64,000 bases of DNA, from NCBI GenBank assembly GCA_021234535.1, contig CM037836.1, positions 31,002,769 to 31,066,768 of the forward strand, written 5' to 3'. The notes under the pieces are model-generated. The model made no database searches. It was not told where the DNA came from and worked only from the letters and a program-made list of their open reading frames with translations. The stretch is from Stichopus chloronotus (taxonomy: Eukaryota > Echinodermata > Holothuroidea > Aspidochirotida > Stichopodidae). Of the stretch, positions 24,669-38,237 are shown in pieces. Made by a program: the position numbers and the translations under genes. Within the stretch, counting starts at the first letter, position 1, and each line of letters opens with the position of its first letter.

Positions 24669-27600
24669 CACCTGTGGTGAGAATTAACTCGCCATGCGAT
24701 GAGAAAACACACGAAAGTACTATGATATGAGAAGATTTGAAAGGAAAGTGTAATCTCTGACAGACATTGATGTTCTCATGACTATTTCGTTTTTCATACT
24801 TTCTTTCCTGAGATAAAAGTGTGACATTATTATATGCAACGTCCTCAGAATGTTTCAACATAACAAACATATGACAGTGTGATCCATTTAGTACATTACT
24901 CTTAATAAACAAATTCATATATCCTTACAACAAAAGCCCTTACAACAAAAGCTGTTATTCAACTCATACTTTCAATCAAAGATTCTCGATAAACATGTTT
25001 ACAGGAATCGTCATTTTAAAATGAACAACAAAATATTGAAAGCAAAATGTAGAAATCATACTACTGCTAAATACATAACGTAGAATGTATTAAATTAAAA
25101 AACAACTGTGGCGATAGATTTTATTATTTTTCTGAGAACGCCTACAATGTTTCACTTAACAGAAACATATTTTGAAATTTGCTAGTTGATCGTAATTTAA
25201 GCAACCCCCCTTCCCCCAAAAAGTATGATGAAATCTAAGGATAAATTAAATAAATGCAATATCTTTGTCTTTAACTCTAATAAGATACAGTTACTCTTCA
25301 TTTCCTTTTGGTAGCTTGTTTTAGTTTTGTCCTGTTCCTTGTTCCTCCCCTCTTAAGTGAGGGAAGGGGATAAACCTCAATAAATAAATTTATCAAACAT
25401 GGATATCTATAGAGTTTCATTCCCAGTACCCAAACGCTCAATAAGCCATCAATTCTCTACTAATAATTCAGATTACCCTGTGAGCCTTAACGATGTGGCT
25501 CTCCTTGTTGTAGATGATAGAGACATTGGAAATTTGCAAAAATTTCTTCAACAAACACTTAATTTGTCCAATTTTGACGAAAAGGTACTGAATTGGTTTG
25601 ACACGGTAACTTAATACGGGAGCAATGATTTACGTGGCGAGGCACGGCGCGTTTTTCCGCCTTTTACGATCAAATCCCCGGTGTTTCAAAGTCATATAAA
25701 ATGAGCTTAAAACCTTGTAACAAAAGACCTAGTAATATAATCATCTACAGTTCGGTTTTTTTTTTGTCAGTTTGCGAGCTCGAGTTTTTTAGCCTGCTGT
25801 TTCTTTTGCTCTAGACTGTAATGTGACAGTGTTTACGGGTTTGATGTAGAGATTCCATTAGGCGGGAGCCGATTTGCCAATTAAGAGAGAAATTCAAACC
25901 TCGTAATGGATGCAAACGGTCATCATACGCCGGTACCGTTTAGGAAATTTTAAGAATAACCTCGCTTTGATATCTTACCAACTAGGCATTAAAGGAGAAG
26001 CGTATCTTGAGACATGTTTACAGAAAGCCTTAACCTCGCCATCGACGTCATAAACCACACTATATCTGTTAATGATATTACCATGTATATCGGTGTTGAG
26101 ACATTATTTATCTCTGGCAGTGTACCGTTAAAAAAAGGGCTTCTACACCACCTGTAGTATTGTCATAATAAAACGGTTAAAAACATGAAAATAAAGAATT
26201 GCGAGAGAGCCCGTGTGTATATGATAGAGTTGTCATGTAAGCACTAAATCAACTTTGCTTTGTTTTTTCTTAAAACAAACTTTATAGTGAGCAGCGCCAA
26301 CTGACAGAAATTGTTGAAATGTATAAACTTATCTGATATATACTTGTCTACAAGGTATCGTATTTGTTTTAGCTCCATGGTTCGGCTATGATAACAAATT
26401 TAAATATTTGAACTTAACAGAGTTTGTTTCGGCCATATTATTTACAAAATTTACACCCTCCTTGGTTTATTCTCCTCTACAAAGTAAGATACGAACTGAA
26501 AGTTCTAAACCAGAAATGATAAAATCCCGGGTGAAAAAAAAACAATCAATGAGTCATTATAAGAACATTCATCGATTCCAAACTAAAAGAGTTTAGTTAT
26601 ATTTCAAGTAGCATCAAACAATACGTTGCGTTTGTTTTAAACTTGGGCCATTTAATGTGAATGTGTGAATATTATAAGAAAGTAAGCTCTTATTGATTAC
26701 CAAAGGCCAAGAAATGAAAGAAATGTATGCCTGCAGTCTTCTTACTGGTGTTAGTATGATTTATACCCAAACTAGTTGATTGTTTGTTTAACAAATAAAA
26801 TCTTCAGTTCCAATTTGTCACCATAATTTGTCTCTGCCATAACAACTAAAGAGTGTATAAAACAGAATAGTTAACATACAGAGAGTGTTATCAAAGTTGG
26901 AACAATATTAAGTCTGTATGTTGGGTGAAATAGGTTATGTTTAATAAAGCCGCCTTGCAGTTCATGTCATTGAAAATTTTGAACTTAACTACAAACACTG
27001 TGTACATGACTTACAATTACTTGTTATAAAACAGACACAAGATGATTTGGATCCATTGATTCTTTTGTTATGAGAAAATCTTGTCCATCTTTGAGTTAGT
27101 CAATTAAATCAGTTTACTTCTCCAAGACTACTGATTTTTTTAAACTTGGTGATCCCAACAGTTGTAAGTTCTAATTGTTGTCTCGGAGGCCAATTAAATT
27201 AGCTTCACATGGTTCGGTCTGATATGTATGATTCATTAGACATCCGTGACATTCCCTCCACAGAGGTTATTCACGTACATTGGGTCCCAAGTTGGCATAC
27301 TGGACGTCACTGATCATGCGCAGATGGTGTGTTATCAATACGTCCGCTCGATACGGTCTTAATCACAATTATTGCATAATTAACAACTGACTTTTAAAAT
27401 ATAGAGACGGAGCAGAGCAGTGACGTCGACGAAGTTATTCCAAGCAGATATCCAGGCATTTACACATACATTAATCTTATAAAAATTGTTTAAAAATCAG
27501 TTTGACTAGTGATGTAACAGGACATTTCTTAAATTTCTCTGCATTACAATATAACTTGAAATTATTAAAAATGAAAAAAAAAATGCAAACTTGTTGACTG

Positions 27601-28811
27601 CAGACATATCTCAAAATTCTTAATGTTCTTACATTTCGCTTAAATTTATCACATCTCTAAATGTTACATAATATGCTTCCGAAGAATGGGAGTTTTTCTG
27701 CCATTCCTGGAGTGTATATTCACACCAATTAAGATGAAAACAAGCTTACAGTACTTACGTGCACACATGCTACAAAGCATGAGCCAAGACGTAAAAGTGT
27801 ATTACAAATTTATTACAATATATTGCAATAATACAATATGCAGCTTGATGTATGTTTGTATGATAGTGGCAAAATTGCTCTCAGCTCACTAGATTCTTTT
27901 GTTCAATTGTTCGTATCTTACCGAGGGTAAAGTGAGCGATATGGATGCCATTCGCATCTGAATGCACAAATGCATAAATGAATGCTAATGCATATGTAAT
28001 TTAATTGAAACAGTTACAATCACACATAATTTCGAACAATACTGTTCAAGTTTTGAGCCCTCATAACTTGTAAAGTATTCCCCCAAATGAAAACAATAAA
28101 GAAACAAAGTAGGTCCAGCTTAGTCCAAATTTTTTAGAATAAACACAAAATAAGATTTTTTTCCTGAAGATAAAACAGCATAAAACAAAACAAATCATTA
28201 ACTAAATTTAAAGAGAGTTCTAACCCCTAAAACCCTTTCCGCTCAATCGTTAACAACTCAACTTTTTCTCACAAAGTCTCATTTACTATTTATTCTGATG
28301 GCACCACCCTGATGGGAACTGCAATAATTTACTGGTAATATCTTTTTGGCATATATTTAATAGTTAAAGTACATTTGATTTTGTTATGTAAATCAATTTG
28401 TTTTACACTAAAATAAGAAAAATATCAACAAAATAGAATCAATAATCGAACAGAGAAGAAAAAGGAGTAACAAATAAAGAAGTGAAAATCAACACTCTTT
28501 CTCTCTTCCTCACTATGGAAGAGAAGCTTTGAAGATAAGAGTAACAGATCACTTTAAATTTCTTCCAACTGGCGTCTTCTCGGTGTTATAATACACACCA
28601 AAACCTATCAAACATTCGAAGAGGTTATCTTGTACCTTTCGCTTGTCCTTTCTCTGCTTGACGGGTATTTTTTATTTTCTCCTTCTTTTTTTTTTAATTT
28701 CCCGTCTCTAGATTCCCTGCTGATGCTTTTCTCTTTTTTAAATTTTAATCTCTTCTAAACATTAACATGTGTTGATAGGTGAATGGTCTCAGTAGATCTG
28801 TCGCCGCTACA

Positions 28812-28829
28812 AACCACAGACAGACAGAC
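28812..28829 (+). promoter_or_regulatory. RUNX/SMAD-like composite motif in otp intron 2
   Basis: AACCACA (a RUNX core) is directly followed by three overlapping CAGAC words (SMAD-binding boxes) at 28817, 28821 and 28825. RUNX-SMAD composites are known response elements for TGF-beta family signals. The motif is short, so chance is possible. Confidence 0.25.
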
Positions 28830-30463
28830 CTGTCAGGACTTTCAATTTATGACCTGACTTGCAGATAAGACATTTTAGTCAAAAACGAACGAAGAAAGGT
28901 GTCAGATAAATTATAAAACAAGGTGTATTTTGATACATGTGTACCGCAGGGCTTCTAGGCGACTCAATGTTTAGTACGTATGACAGATTAATAATTTTGA
29001 AGCAATGAAAAAAAAAAACCACAGTTAATGCAACAGAAACAGAAGGGCTGTAATTCTGGAATGGTACCAATGTACACCATCAACCTCTTAAATTGACCGC
29101 TGAGATGTGAAATAAGCCGGTGATTGTTCAATCAAAATGTTTGCAATATTTATTTGTGTAAATTAAGCAATACAAGCTCGAGTTCATTTCTACCACACTC
29201 GTGTAGTTTGTTTTAATATAACTTGACTCATAGCGATTTACGTCAACAAAAGTAATAATATTAGTTATATTTATTGTACAAAATTTGTTATACCACCACG
29301 CATGAGTTATCACACATCCTTCTTTAGGCAGTTTTAGTAACATTCCGTAACTCAACTTTGATAGGGTGTGAATCTCGGCATTACAGAAGACTAAAAGCAA
29401 ACACCACATTTATTCACATAAACTAAAATTTTCCAGCTACCCTTACATAGATTCAACTAAAACATAAGGTTGCAATTACTAAATGTCTTCCCTGCAGTTT
29501 CGCGATAAAATAATCTTAGCATGAACACTTAACACTTCACTGATATTAACTAAACCTTGAAGGAAATATCAAAATAGATATATCACTATATAATTGTAAT
29601 TGTCTGGAATTATTCAAAAATAATTGTTCTTTTATAAAAGCATTTTTAGGATATCATTTGCATTACGTTTTATCAATATTATAATGAGTGTCATTTCTGA
29701 CTGCAATAGAAATATTGTGTTTGTTGTTCAGAAAACCATATTATTAAAACCAATATTTATGAACAACACAGAATACATTCACTTAAACACATCAAAAACA
29801 CATCAAATTCAGTTACATCAATTCACCGCTTTTATGTCAACAGGTTGTTTATTAGAATCCGTACATGCTACTTTAGAAGCAAATGTGTAGTTATTTTTAA
29901 TCGATACCGATATATCACTAATATAGCTGAGACACTTTTTTCAAATTTACGTTTGTTCGTCAGCTTCCTAGTTCAAAAATCAATGTGATGGATAAACTTG
30001 GCAAACTTTCCCCAAAGGCTTAAACACAGTAGTAATATACCAAACACGACAACTAGAACATTCTAACTCACCAAGGTTGGACAACTGTGTTGACCGACGC
30101 AGATTCTGATTGAGCGTACCGTATGTTATTGCTTACAATGTATTTTCAATGCAACAACTATATTCTCCAATGTACCTCGTTTTGTTAATGTTAATAAAGT
30201 TTTGTGTACAGTATAATATATTTACCAACATTTGTGTCAACTTTATTTTAACTGGAGAGCAAACAACCAGAAAGTGTGTATATATTTACATACATTCTCG
30301 TTTTCATGTTTCATGTGTTTCAGTTACAACATATACATACTTACGTTGCTTGAAAGATGTTACCTGGTCCTTAGTATGTAAGGCAGCGTATTCCAATTCA
30401 CTAAGCTATATTTTAACAATTTTTTGCTCTCTTTTGTTGCTTTTCTCTATTAACTTTATCTAG

Positions 30464-31051
30464 GTTTGGTTTCAAAATCGTCGTGCAAAGTGGAAGAAAA
30501 GGAAGAAGGCTACCAATGTATTTCGAACACCTGGAGCTCTTCTTCCGTCTCACGGACTACCACAATTTCCGTCAACCATGAGCGATGCTCTTTGTAATTT
30601 CCACCCTAACGATGGTCGCTGGCCGCCTTCGATGGCATCAATGACATCACCAATGGCACAGCACATGCCCCCTGCGATGAACACAGGTGCAGCTCCTCCT
30701 ACATTTACATTGCCTCCTACCCTACCCCGTCAGGGATTCGGGCAATCATTCCATCAAGATAGTGGAATGCCTTCGGTAACCTCAGGCTCGGCGCTGGGTG
30801 GCCAATTGTCTGGAAACATGCCCATGCAAGCCATGTACCAAACTACCTTCGGTGGGGTCTCTACAGCGGGTATGACGGGTGCATCTTCACCGGGACTGTC
30901 AGCTCAGGATGGAGTCGACATACCCTGCAGTGTACCAGGGGGTGTTGGCTCGCCTGTTGATTGCCAAGATATGTGGCGAGGAACCAGTATAGCCTCCCTG
31001 CGGAGAAAAGCACTCGAACATGCAGCTACCCTGAACGGGATATTCCGGTGA
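30464..31051 (+). CDS. otp: Orthopedia homeobox protein, coding exon 3 (recognition helix, C-terminal region, OAR motif)
   Basis: Encodes residues 127-321 and a TGA stop. It begins [15 protein letters not shown], the rest of the third homeodomain helix, with Gln at homeodomain position 50 and Asn at 51 as expected for this class. [20 protein letters not shown] follows, an Otp-specific block. A Pro/Met/Ser/Gly-rich low-complexity region comes next, and near the end the OAR motif [16 protein letters not shown] (residues 297-312). Joined, the three exons give 321 residues, very close to human OTP (about 325). The homeodomain is complete, no frame break is seen, and the acceptor is in phase 0 as required. 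Identification as otp rather than another paired-class gene rests on the homeodomain, the NVFR block and the OAR motif together. Confidence 0.95.
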   Translation, partial: VWFQNRRAKWKKRKKATNVFRTPGALLPSHGLPQFPSTMSDALCNFHPNDGRWPPSMASMTSPMAQHMPPAMNTGAAPPTFTLPPTLPRQGFGQSFHQDSGMPSVTSGSALGGQLSGNMPMQAMYQTTFGGVSTAGMTGASSPGLSAQDGVDIPCSVPGGVGSPVDCQDMWRGTSIASLRRKALEHAATLNGIFR

Positions 31052-31142
31052 ATTCAATTTTGATTATTTTACTTGGCGCTGCTTATGCCAAACAAGAAAA
31101 GCATAACCGTATAGAAAATAACTTCCTTCATAAATCTTGTGG

Positions 31143-31148
31143 AATAAA
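31143..31148 (+). terminator. Candidate otp polyadenylation signal
   Basis: AATAAA 92 bases after the otp stop codon is the nearest match. Another lies at 32069-32074. Which is used cannot be told. Confidence 0.25.
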
Positions 31149-34100
31149 AACCACTCTAGAAGAAGAGTTTTCATCTTCTCAACTGTCAAGTGCACGTTTT
31201 GTTTTCTTTCCGCCACTTTGTTTGGACTTCGAGACAAGAAAATGAGAATTAAAGCTGAAAAATGTTACACACGATAAAGGACAGTAAAAAAAATCTGAAA
31301 TTCAAGTTTAAATAGGATTGCACCTTAGTTGTAAATATATATGAATGCAAACTCTTTACTAAAGCGATAGCAATCCTTCACGAATAAGCAGACGATATCA
31401 TTGACCTGCATTTGGCAAGTACAGCGTATACAAAATTAATCAAAAGGATGTACAGGGTTCTAAGACACACATATAGAATGAAAGAACATTCCACAAGAGT
31501 TTTTAATGGACCACGAATGTTGGATGTCTTAATATTAATCTTATAGCAATTTAATGTCATTGATCGTTATATAATATACAATTTGAAAAGTCAGTTTGAA
31601 ATATGGAGCGAACGAAAGACTGTCAATCTCATTAAGTACCAGTTGTGAAAAGTACACCTACAAAAATTATTTGGTTGCACAAATTTATACTGGTTTTTAC
31701 ATTTACAGTGGCAATTGATATTGTCTTCTGTATCTCATTTTATCTTTCTTCTTAAGTGTATTTAATGACGTAACTAGTATGGAAGAGGCGAACATCTACA
31801 ACAATCCCAGTCACGTACAAGTTAAGTCTTTATGTAAGCTATCTACCGAACGTTTAAGTCTCTTTAACAATTTTTATCACCAATGATTAACAAGGATCTT
31901 TGTTCCTTGAGGTGAACAAGGAAACATTAATTTAACATTAAACCTATTTTGAACTGTTTTGTTTAATTACCTGAAGTAAAAATATTCTTTGAAAGGTTCA
32001 AAGTTATTGACACTAACTTTGTTAATGCGATGTATCTGACTGAGGGACACTTGCATTAGATAATTAGAATAAATTTATGTAAACGTGTAGATACCACCTA
32101 ATTGATATCATTCCCCTTTTCCTCTTTTAAATTGGTACCATCTCTTCTGCTTGGCGGTCTTACACAATGGAGATTTCTTTGTGCTATTCGAATTAAATAG
32201 ATGGTTGCTGTCCAGTTCGTAATGGTATGAAACAGAACATGTTTCAACGATATAAAACCGTGGAATGATAGAAAGCGGAAATCGGAGTTGTTTTATTGAC
32301 AAAAAAAATCATGGACGCAAAAATTAAAATGCTACACTTTACATATCCAGCTGATCTCTGGTTGTTTGTTTTTTGCCATTTATAAGAACGAAGATTGTGA
32401 AGAAGTATTTAAAAGGAAATGTAAAAAGACACTTATTTCTACAAGTCATTCTTTTCTCAAATGAACAATTCTGTCATTTCATTCTAATTTGCTAATGCGG
32501 TATCAATTCTGTTCAGACATTTCAGCCAAGACAAAATACCGTACGTAAGTTTGACTTAATTGTTCTTGTCTGCCAAACACAAGATATCCTTAACATTGTT
32601 ATGGTTATAAATATGGATGAGTTTACTTCATTTAATGTGGTAATAATAAAATCAAACGAATACCAGATGATTTGACTAATTGTCATTTAATTAATTGTGA
32701 GCACTTCATAAATTTAGAAAAAGAGAATTGTAAAGTAGTCTACTAGGATGGTGAAGCGGAATGAGGTAGGGACGGAAGGAAGTACTGAGAACAGCATACG
32801 ATACATTATTTTACAATGATTAACTGCCATTCATCTTTCCAGCACAGCGTTACAATCCCAGTAAAGTCAATGCACTGAAAAAAATAAGTGAAATCGTTTC
32901 TGGTGAATTACAAACATTCATTTTACTTTACGAAGTAACACCTGTTCAAAAGGATGTCACGAAAATCCAGTTTTCACGACAAGCATAAACAATTTATTAG
33001 TATCCACAGAAATGAGTTTTGACAAGATCCTTCTACTGCAAGTTGTTTTAACATTCCAAAACGAGCACTTTGTAGAAACTTTTTGGCAGAAATTAAATTA
33101 AGATCATTCTTTACATGAAACATAGCATCCGCTGCAAAGTTATCCAGAACTGAAATCTATTTGCATCTTTTCTCATTTCAAGATGTTTATTGGCTTGTTG
33201 GCATTTCATGCACTGTTGACGTAAGGTTTCCACGGCTTAAAACGACGTTTTTACAAGTTTGTAAATGTAATCACTCAGAAGGCTTTCCATGGTCAGTTCT
33301 CTTTCCAGAGGGGATTACACCCACTTCACACATTGACTTAGGGTAATTACAAAAAAGATACACTATCTTTAGGACTTTGTATAGAGGTAACCTATATTGA
33401 TATTGTCGTTTATTTACTCTGATCAATACTATACAATGGGCCTCAATCACAGACCTGGGGTCGAGTAAAGGTATTGTACTAACGTTGTTCATTGTTATTC
33501 ATGTGCAAAGTATGAAATATATTGTAAAAAAAGTTACTTTGTGGGTGTCATTTAATCTTTATTTTGAATTTGTGAATCCCATATGCAATCTCATAGAACA
33601 TTAACTCTCTCTCTCACAGATTAATTTGCAAATTCATATATCAGGCTGGCAATGTACATATATCTTTTTTAAAAGGTGTATTAATTATTGTGAAATAATT
33701 CATCAGTTACAAAACACACTCTCAAACAATCAAACACGTATATGTACACACCAGTCTTATACTAGTATTCATCAGTGACTGTCCTCTTGGGGAATAACCT
33801 GGAACCCCTTACCCCTTTTCGCCATCTTCCAGCATGTAGTGTGTTATATACAGTACCATTCAGCAGCAAGTGAACAGAACTTGAAACTATAGTGATGTTT
33901 TTTACAAGTTACCAACAAGTCCAATGTTTTATTTCTTTAACACATCTGATCTGTTTGGAAGGAAAACAAGAACCACTTCACTTTTTTTTTCCTTGTAGCA
34001 ACCTACAAACTTTTTTCAAGCAACAAAATTATAATATAAAAATACGAAACACATGAAGGAAGCCAGAAAACACAGAAGTCTGTGATCACGTTAGCGAACT

Positions 34101-36350
34101 GAACAAAACTGACACAAAGGAACAAAACAAAAGGAGCGAAACAAAACAGCATGAACAAGGAAAAGGAATGAGAAACAGAGGGAAAAGAAGAGAAAGAAGA
34201 AGTGGGCTGGAGAGAAGACAGAGGAGGAGGATAATAGGTAGACATAAAACCATTAAGTATACATGTAAAGACGATCTTGTTTAAGATTCCTTTGAAATGA
34301 CCTAAAAGATTTGGCAGATCTGATAGTAAAATTTAACGATCTTCTGCCATATATAATAATTGTAGTGTAACAATATACCATGACCTTTATTTTGGCAAGT
34401 TAAATTAAAGAGATCACTGTCACGGATTAAGTAATTGAGGTATTGTAACCGGGTAAAATAACGCCATTCTGAAGGGTCTTTTTAGCTGTACCATAGAGTT
34501 TGACAGCATACCGAAAAACTGAAAAGCATTCAGCTTTGAACAAATATATGAACGAATAGTACTGTTGAATAGCAGTAGTATCATGCCAGTGTATTTGATG
34601 AGGAAATCGCAAGGGTGGCGGATGTGATCCATCGAGTAATGTTTGTCGTCAATTATTAAACTTCGGTATGTTGTCCTACTAATTATTACGTCACTGAAGA
34701 CAAATTCATAATTACAAGGATGAGCAACGGTCACTAGCATGTAAGACGTGTCAGACGCTTTAGCTAAGTGCACGGATTGTCGGCTTATTGGCATTTAAAA
34801 CAAATGTTAAGTTGATGCAGTCTCGATTAAGTCTTTTCAATTCCCACCAGACAGGAAAACTTTTGTATATCACCAGCAAATATCAACGTAGATGCATTAC
34901 GGACAGTATTGTGAACGTCACTAAAGTAAATTAGAACTTGATAGTGAAGATCCATAACTAAACCTTGAAATACACATATACGCCTAACTCTTTTTTCAAA
35001 CACTTTCTTCAAACTAAAATTCTTTCAAAGAACTTTTACATAAGTGACCGTACAGATGAGTTCCGTCAACTGTGGCTGACCATCAATTCTGTGTCCCTTC
35101 GGTTTACCGTGCATAAAGCAAATTGATGTACAGTTTGACTGCAAACTAAGCCGTACACAAATACCCATTGATAAATCTTAAAGCAAAATTCTGAAGGTAA
35201 AGTATTAATTCTTCTGTGCTTGCGTGAATGTTAACACATAAATATGCGACGATATAATATCACACTCATATTAATTCGACTAACAGCGTGTTCATTTTTT
35301 ACTTCTTTAATTTTCTCTCCACCTCCCTTCTGAGCCTCCAGTTTCTATCTTTGTTTGCCTTACTAAATCTACACATGGAGGTAATTTCCTGTCCGTTTAA
35401 ACTCTTCTTTTCTTCCTCTTTCCTGAAAACGTATTGAATAGTTGGGACGGTATATACACATCATCACCCACACTCTGACATCAATCTATGAACCAACCAG
35501 CTAGCCAACCCTACGAACGAACCAAAGAAAGAACACAGTTTGTTATCGGCCGTCTGTATGGAAATGACTTGTAATTAGTGTGCTACAAGAAGAAGAAAAA
35601 ATAAAGAAAGCAAGATCATATGTAAATGTAATTATAGGATAGAGACTGAGTGCTGTTTTCAATAGTTTTCTTGATCAGGCTTGTTCTCGTAATTTCCCTC
35701 TCACTGTATACTAGTCCAGTCCTACATGTAATTTTTTTTTTCGTTTTGAACCCAAGAGTTGGGCTTGTTAATTTCCTGCCCGCGATCAATACAGCCTGTT
35801 GCATTCAAAAGATTGCCTCAGTCTGACGTGGAGAAAAAAGTAAAGAAAAAAAATATCAGGACAATGGGAAATAGAAGTGATGCCATAAAGGCGTGTGTCA
35901 TAACAATAGCCACTTGTCTAGATGTAATCGCTCGCCATTGGGTACACCATTCTACATATTAAACTCAATGTAATTCGTCGTTTTCTTCGTCTGCTTTCAG
36001 CTTTCTTTCTCCTTGACAGTTCAAGCCACTTCAGAAAGGAAAAAGATAATATTACCAAATTTTACGCAGTTGAGATAGACACCCCGGCAGGCAGGTTGCT
36101 CTAAATAAGCTGGTTAAAGAAATCTAGTGTAGCGTTGACACATAGCATGCATTCAACTAGATCGGTATACCCCTGAGCGCCCAGTCTTTTGTTCTGTTGG
36201 TTGTGTCTTGAAAAAACGTTTACGTAACGTACACGTGCCACATTGCAATTAAAAGAGGATTGAACTTTTAATGATTTCACTGAATAAAGACAAAGAAAAT
36301 CTGTAAATACAGACATGTTATTGCATGCAACGATGGGAAAGTATTATAGT

Positions 36351-36387
36351 AGGTGTGTGTATGTGTGTGTGTGTGGGGGGGGGGGGG
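36351..36387 (+). repeat. (GT)n followed by G13
   Basis: An imperfect GT microsatellite runs directly into 13 consecutive G residues (36375-36387). Confidence 0.9.
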
Positions 36388-36723
36388 TAACTGTTCACCC
36401 ACAAGTCTCAGTCTCTGACCTCATCTCAGCCTTTAAGTTGGTTGCTTACAACTGGAACAAGTGGAACTGTTAAGTTTGGAGACTCCACATACATGATTTT
36501 GCGCTTTAAAACTTCACTAACTTAAAACGATACATATTCATTTAGCCTTTAAATGTTAGTTGAAGCCATAATCTCTATCTTTGTATGGATAATGAATGTA
36601 ATCGCTAGTAAGATAAGTTATTGTTATTTTCATATCCCTATGTAATCTATAGGTGCTTACGAGAGCTTTGTAGACTGAACTGTGTATATAAAAGCATACA
36701 TGAACCTGTTCGAAATCTGTGAT

Positions 36724-36800
36724 GTATCCCTCTCTCTCCCTCCTTCAGTCACCCCCCCCCCCCTTTCCTCTCCACTTCAATCTCTCAGTAAGTTTGTTCT
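36724..36800 (+). repeat. Polypyrimidine tract with C12 run
   Basis: Almost pure C/T sequence over about 75 bases, including C12 at 36752-36763. Long mirror-like pyrimidine tracts can form triplex DNA. Confidence 0.7.
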
Positions 36801-37873
36801 TTTTTCAGTCAGTCTTTCTCAATCTCTTCCTTCAGTTCGACCTTCGTTTTGCTTTCATTGAAGCCTGATAGTAAAGTGTATGGACATTTCATTTTCTGAA
36901 GTGTCTATACATGCTCTGAATATTCATCACTTTGTAATCCATTATCTTTCTGGTCTGTCTCGATCTACATTTGTCTGTACTGTTCACTCTTTGTTCTCTC
37001 ATACTTCTCTTTTGACTTTGTTTCTCTCCTCTCACAATATTCTCGGCTCATAGTCCATTTTCAATTTGCTGACTTGGCACTTTTGTTTGCCTACTACGTG
37101 AGTGGTGGGTGGAAACAGTGGATTGGAGGGCAGGGGTTTTGCATCACTTGCCAATCATCCAGATGTTAATGATTAATTTGTTTTAATAGTTGAATAGTTA
37201 ACAAACTCACAATAAAAACAGAATAGACTATTGTTAGATGACAATCCATAGGCTACATTAGTTTGCATTCCTCTTGTAATTACTATGAGTAGCCGCTAAC
37301 TCGATGGTAGAAGTGATGGCAAAAGACACTCTTGTTATCAAAAGAAATTACCATTTACATTTCGTATTTCCGCTCTGAAGATGAGCTCGTATAAGCAAGA
37401 CTTTTTAATCTTTTTTGTGTGTACCTGCTGTAGGACTTTGTAACCATTGAGTACCTTTTACTGATTTTCCCCCAAAATGTTCGCTATCCTCGCTTAATTA
37501 TCCTGGCCTCGCCACAGTTCTCGTAAATTAGTTCTAAACTCCAAAGCAAATTCTCACCACATTACTACTCGCCATGACGCCCATGATTTAGCCCTCTACT
37601 TTTTCATTGGGGACTGAGTCCTCAAGATTCCCCCTCCCCGTTTCACCGCCTCTATTCACTACTGTCGGAAGTGTGCCCTGTTTATATGCTGGAGAAATCC
37701 TGAACTCTTTTTTACTAGAGCAAACTGTTGAATCTATTTCCATGCACAATCCATGCACAAACTTGTGAATAACCTTTGTTATTCGTATGAACACAAACCT
37801 AACATGTAAACCTAACCCATAATCACGAACGCTGATTAGCAAGCAAAAACTCCTTGCAAGTGACAGGGTTAAA

Positions 37874-37889
37874 GAGCGCCACCTATTTG
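37874..37889 (-). promoter_or_regulatory. CTCF-like motif between otp and KGD4
   Basis: On the - strand the sequence reads CAAATAGGTGGCGCTC. This contains the strongly conserved AGGTGGCGC core of the bilaterian CTCF site but not the full upstream half. The position between a developmental gene and housekeeping genes fits a boundary role, which is inference. Confidence 0.25.
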
Positions 37890-38094
37890 AGTTAAACGTG
37901 CGGAGAGTTAAATGTGGGGGAAAAGTGTGAAAACGACCAAGACTAAGGTGAGTGTGCTCCGTGGCCCTGCAGATATGTTTCGAGATTTCGATGTTGCAAC
38001 TTTTTCTTTCTAAATTTCGATTTTTCGAATTTTTTATATTTCGACTTTTCATTTTTGACAACTGATTGTTTTTTAACTCAACAATTGATTGCAG

Positions 38095-38237
38095 CGATGT
38101 TTTTTATGCAACCCAGCTTAGTGAAACCTCAAATGTATTTAAACAATTCAGAGACAGTGAGGAGAAGCTTTACAAAATGGCAGATAGACCCGGATATTTG
38201 CCAAGTGCTCCAAGAATATATGAAAGAAGATGCATAA
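38095..38237 (+). other. Weak exon-like segment of unknown identity
   Basis: A good acceptor (ATTGATTGCAG) is followed by an open frame ending SFTKWQIDPDICQVLQEY... and a TAA at 38237. An overlapping frame containing KMADRPGYLPSAPRIYERR is also open. Neither matches a family I recognise, and no partner exons were found nearby. It could be a decayed gene fragment, a transposon remnant or chance. Confidence 0.15.

Larger units (their letters stand above)
23426..30463 (+). other. otp intron 2 (7.0 kb)
   Basis: Runs from GTAATT to a pyrimidine-rich acceptor ending TTATCTAG. It contains a 17-base A run close to the donor, two perfect CREs and a RUNX/SMAD-like composite. A 71-codon open frame at 25399-25614 has no recognised family and is treated as chance. 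No other gene was seen on either strand. Confidence 0.8.

Noticed and set aside
25399..25614. 71-codon ATG-initiated frame in otp intron 2 with fairly normal composition
   Set aside because: No family resemblance, no neighbouring exons, and length within chance for this amount of sequence. It is kept only as a note.
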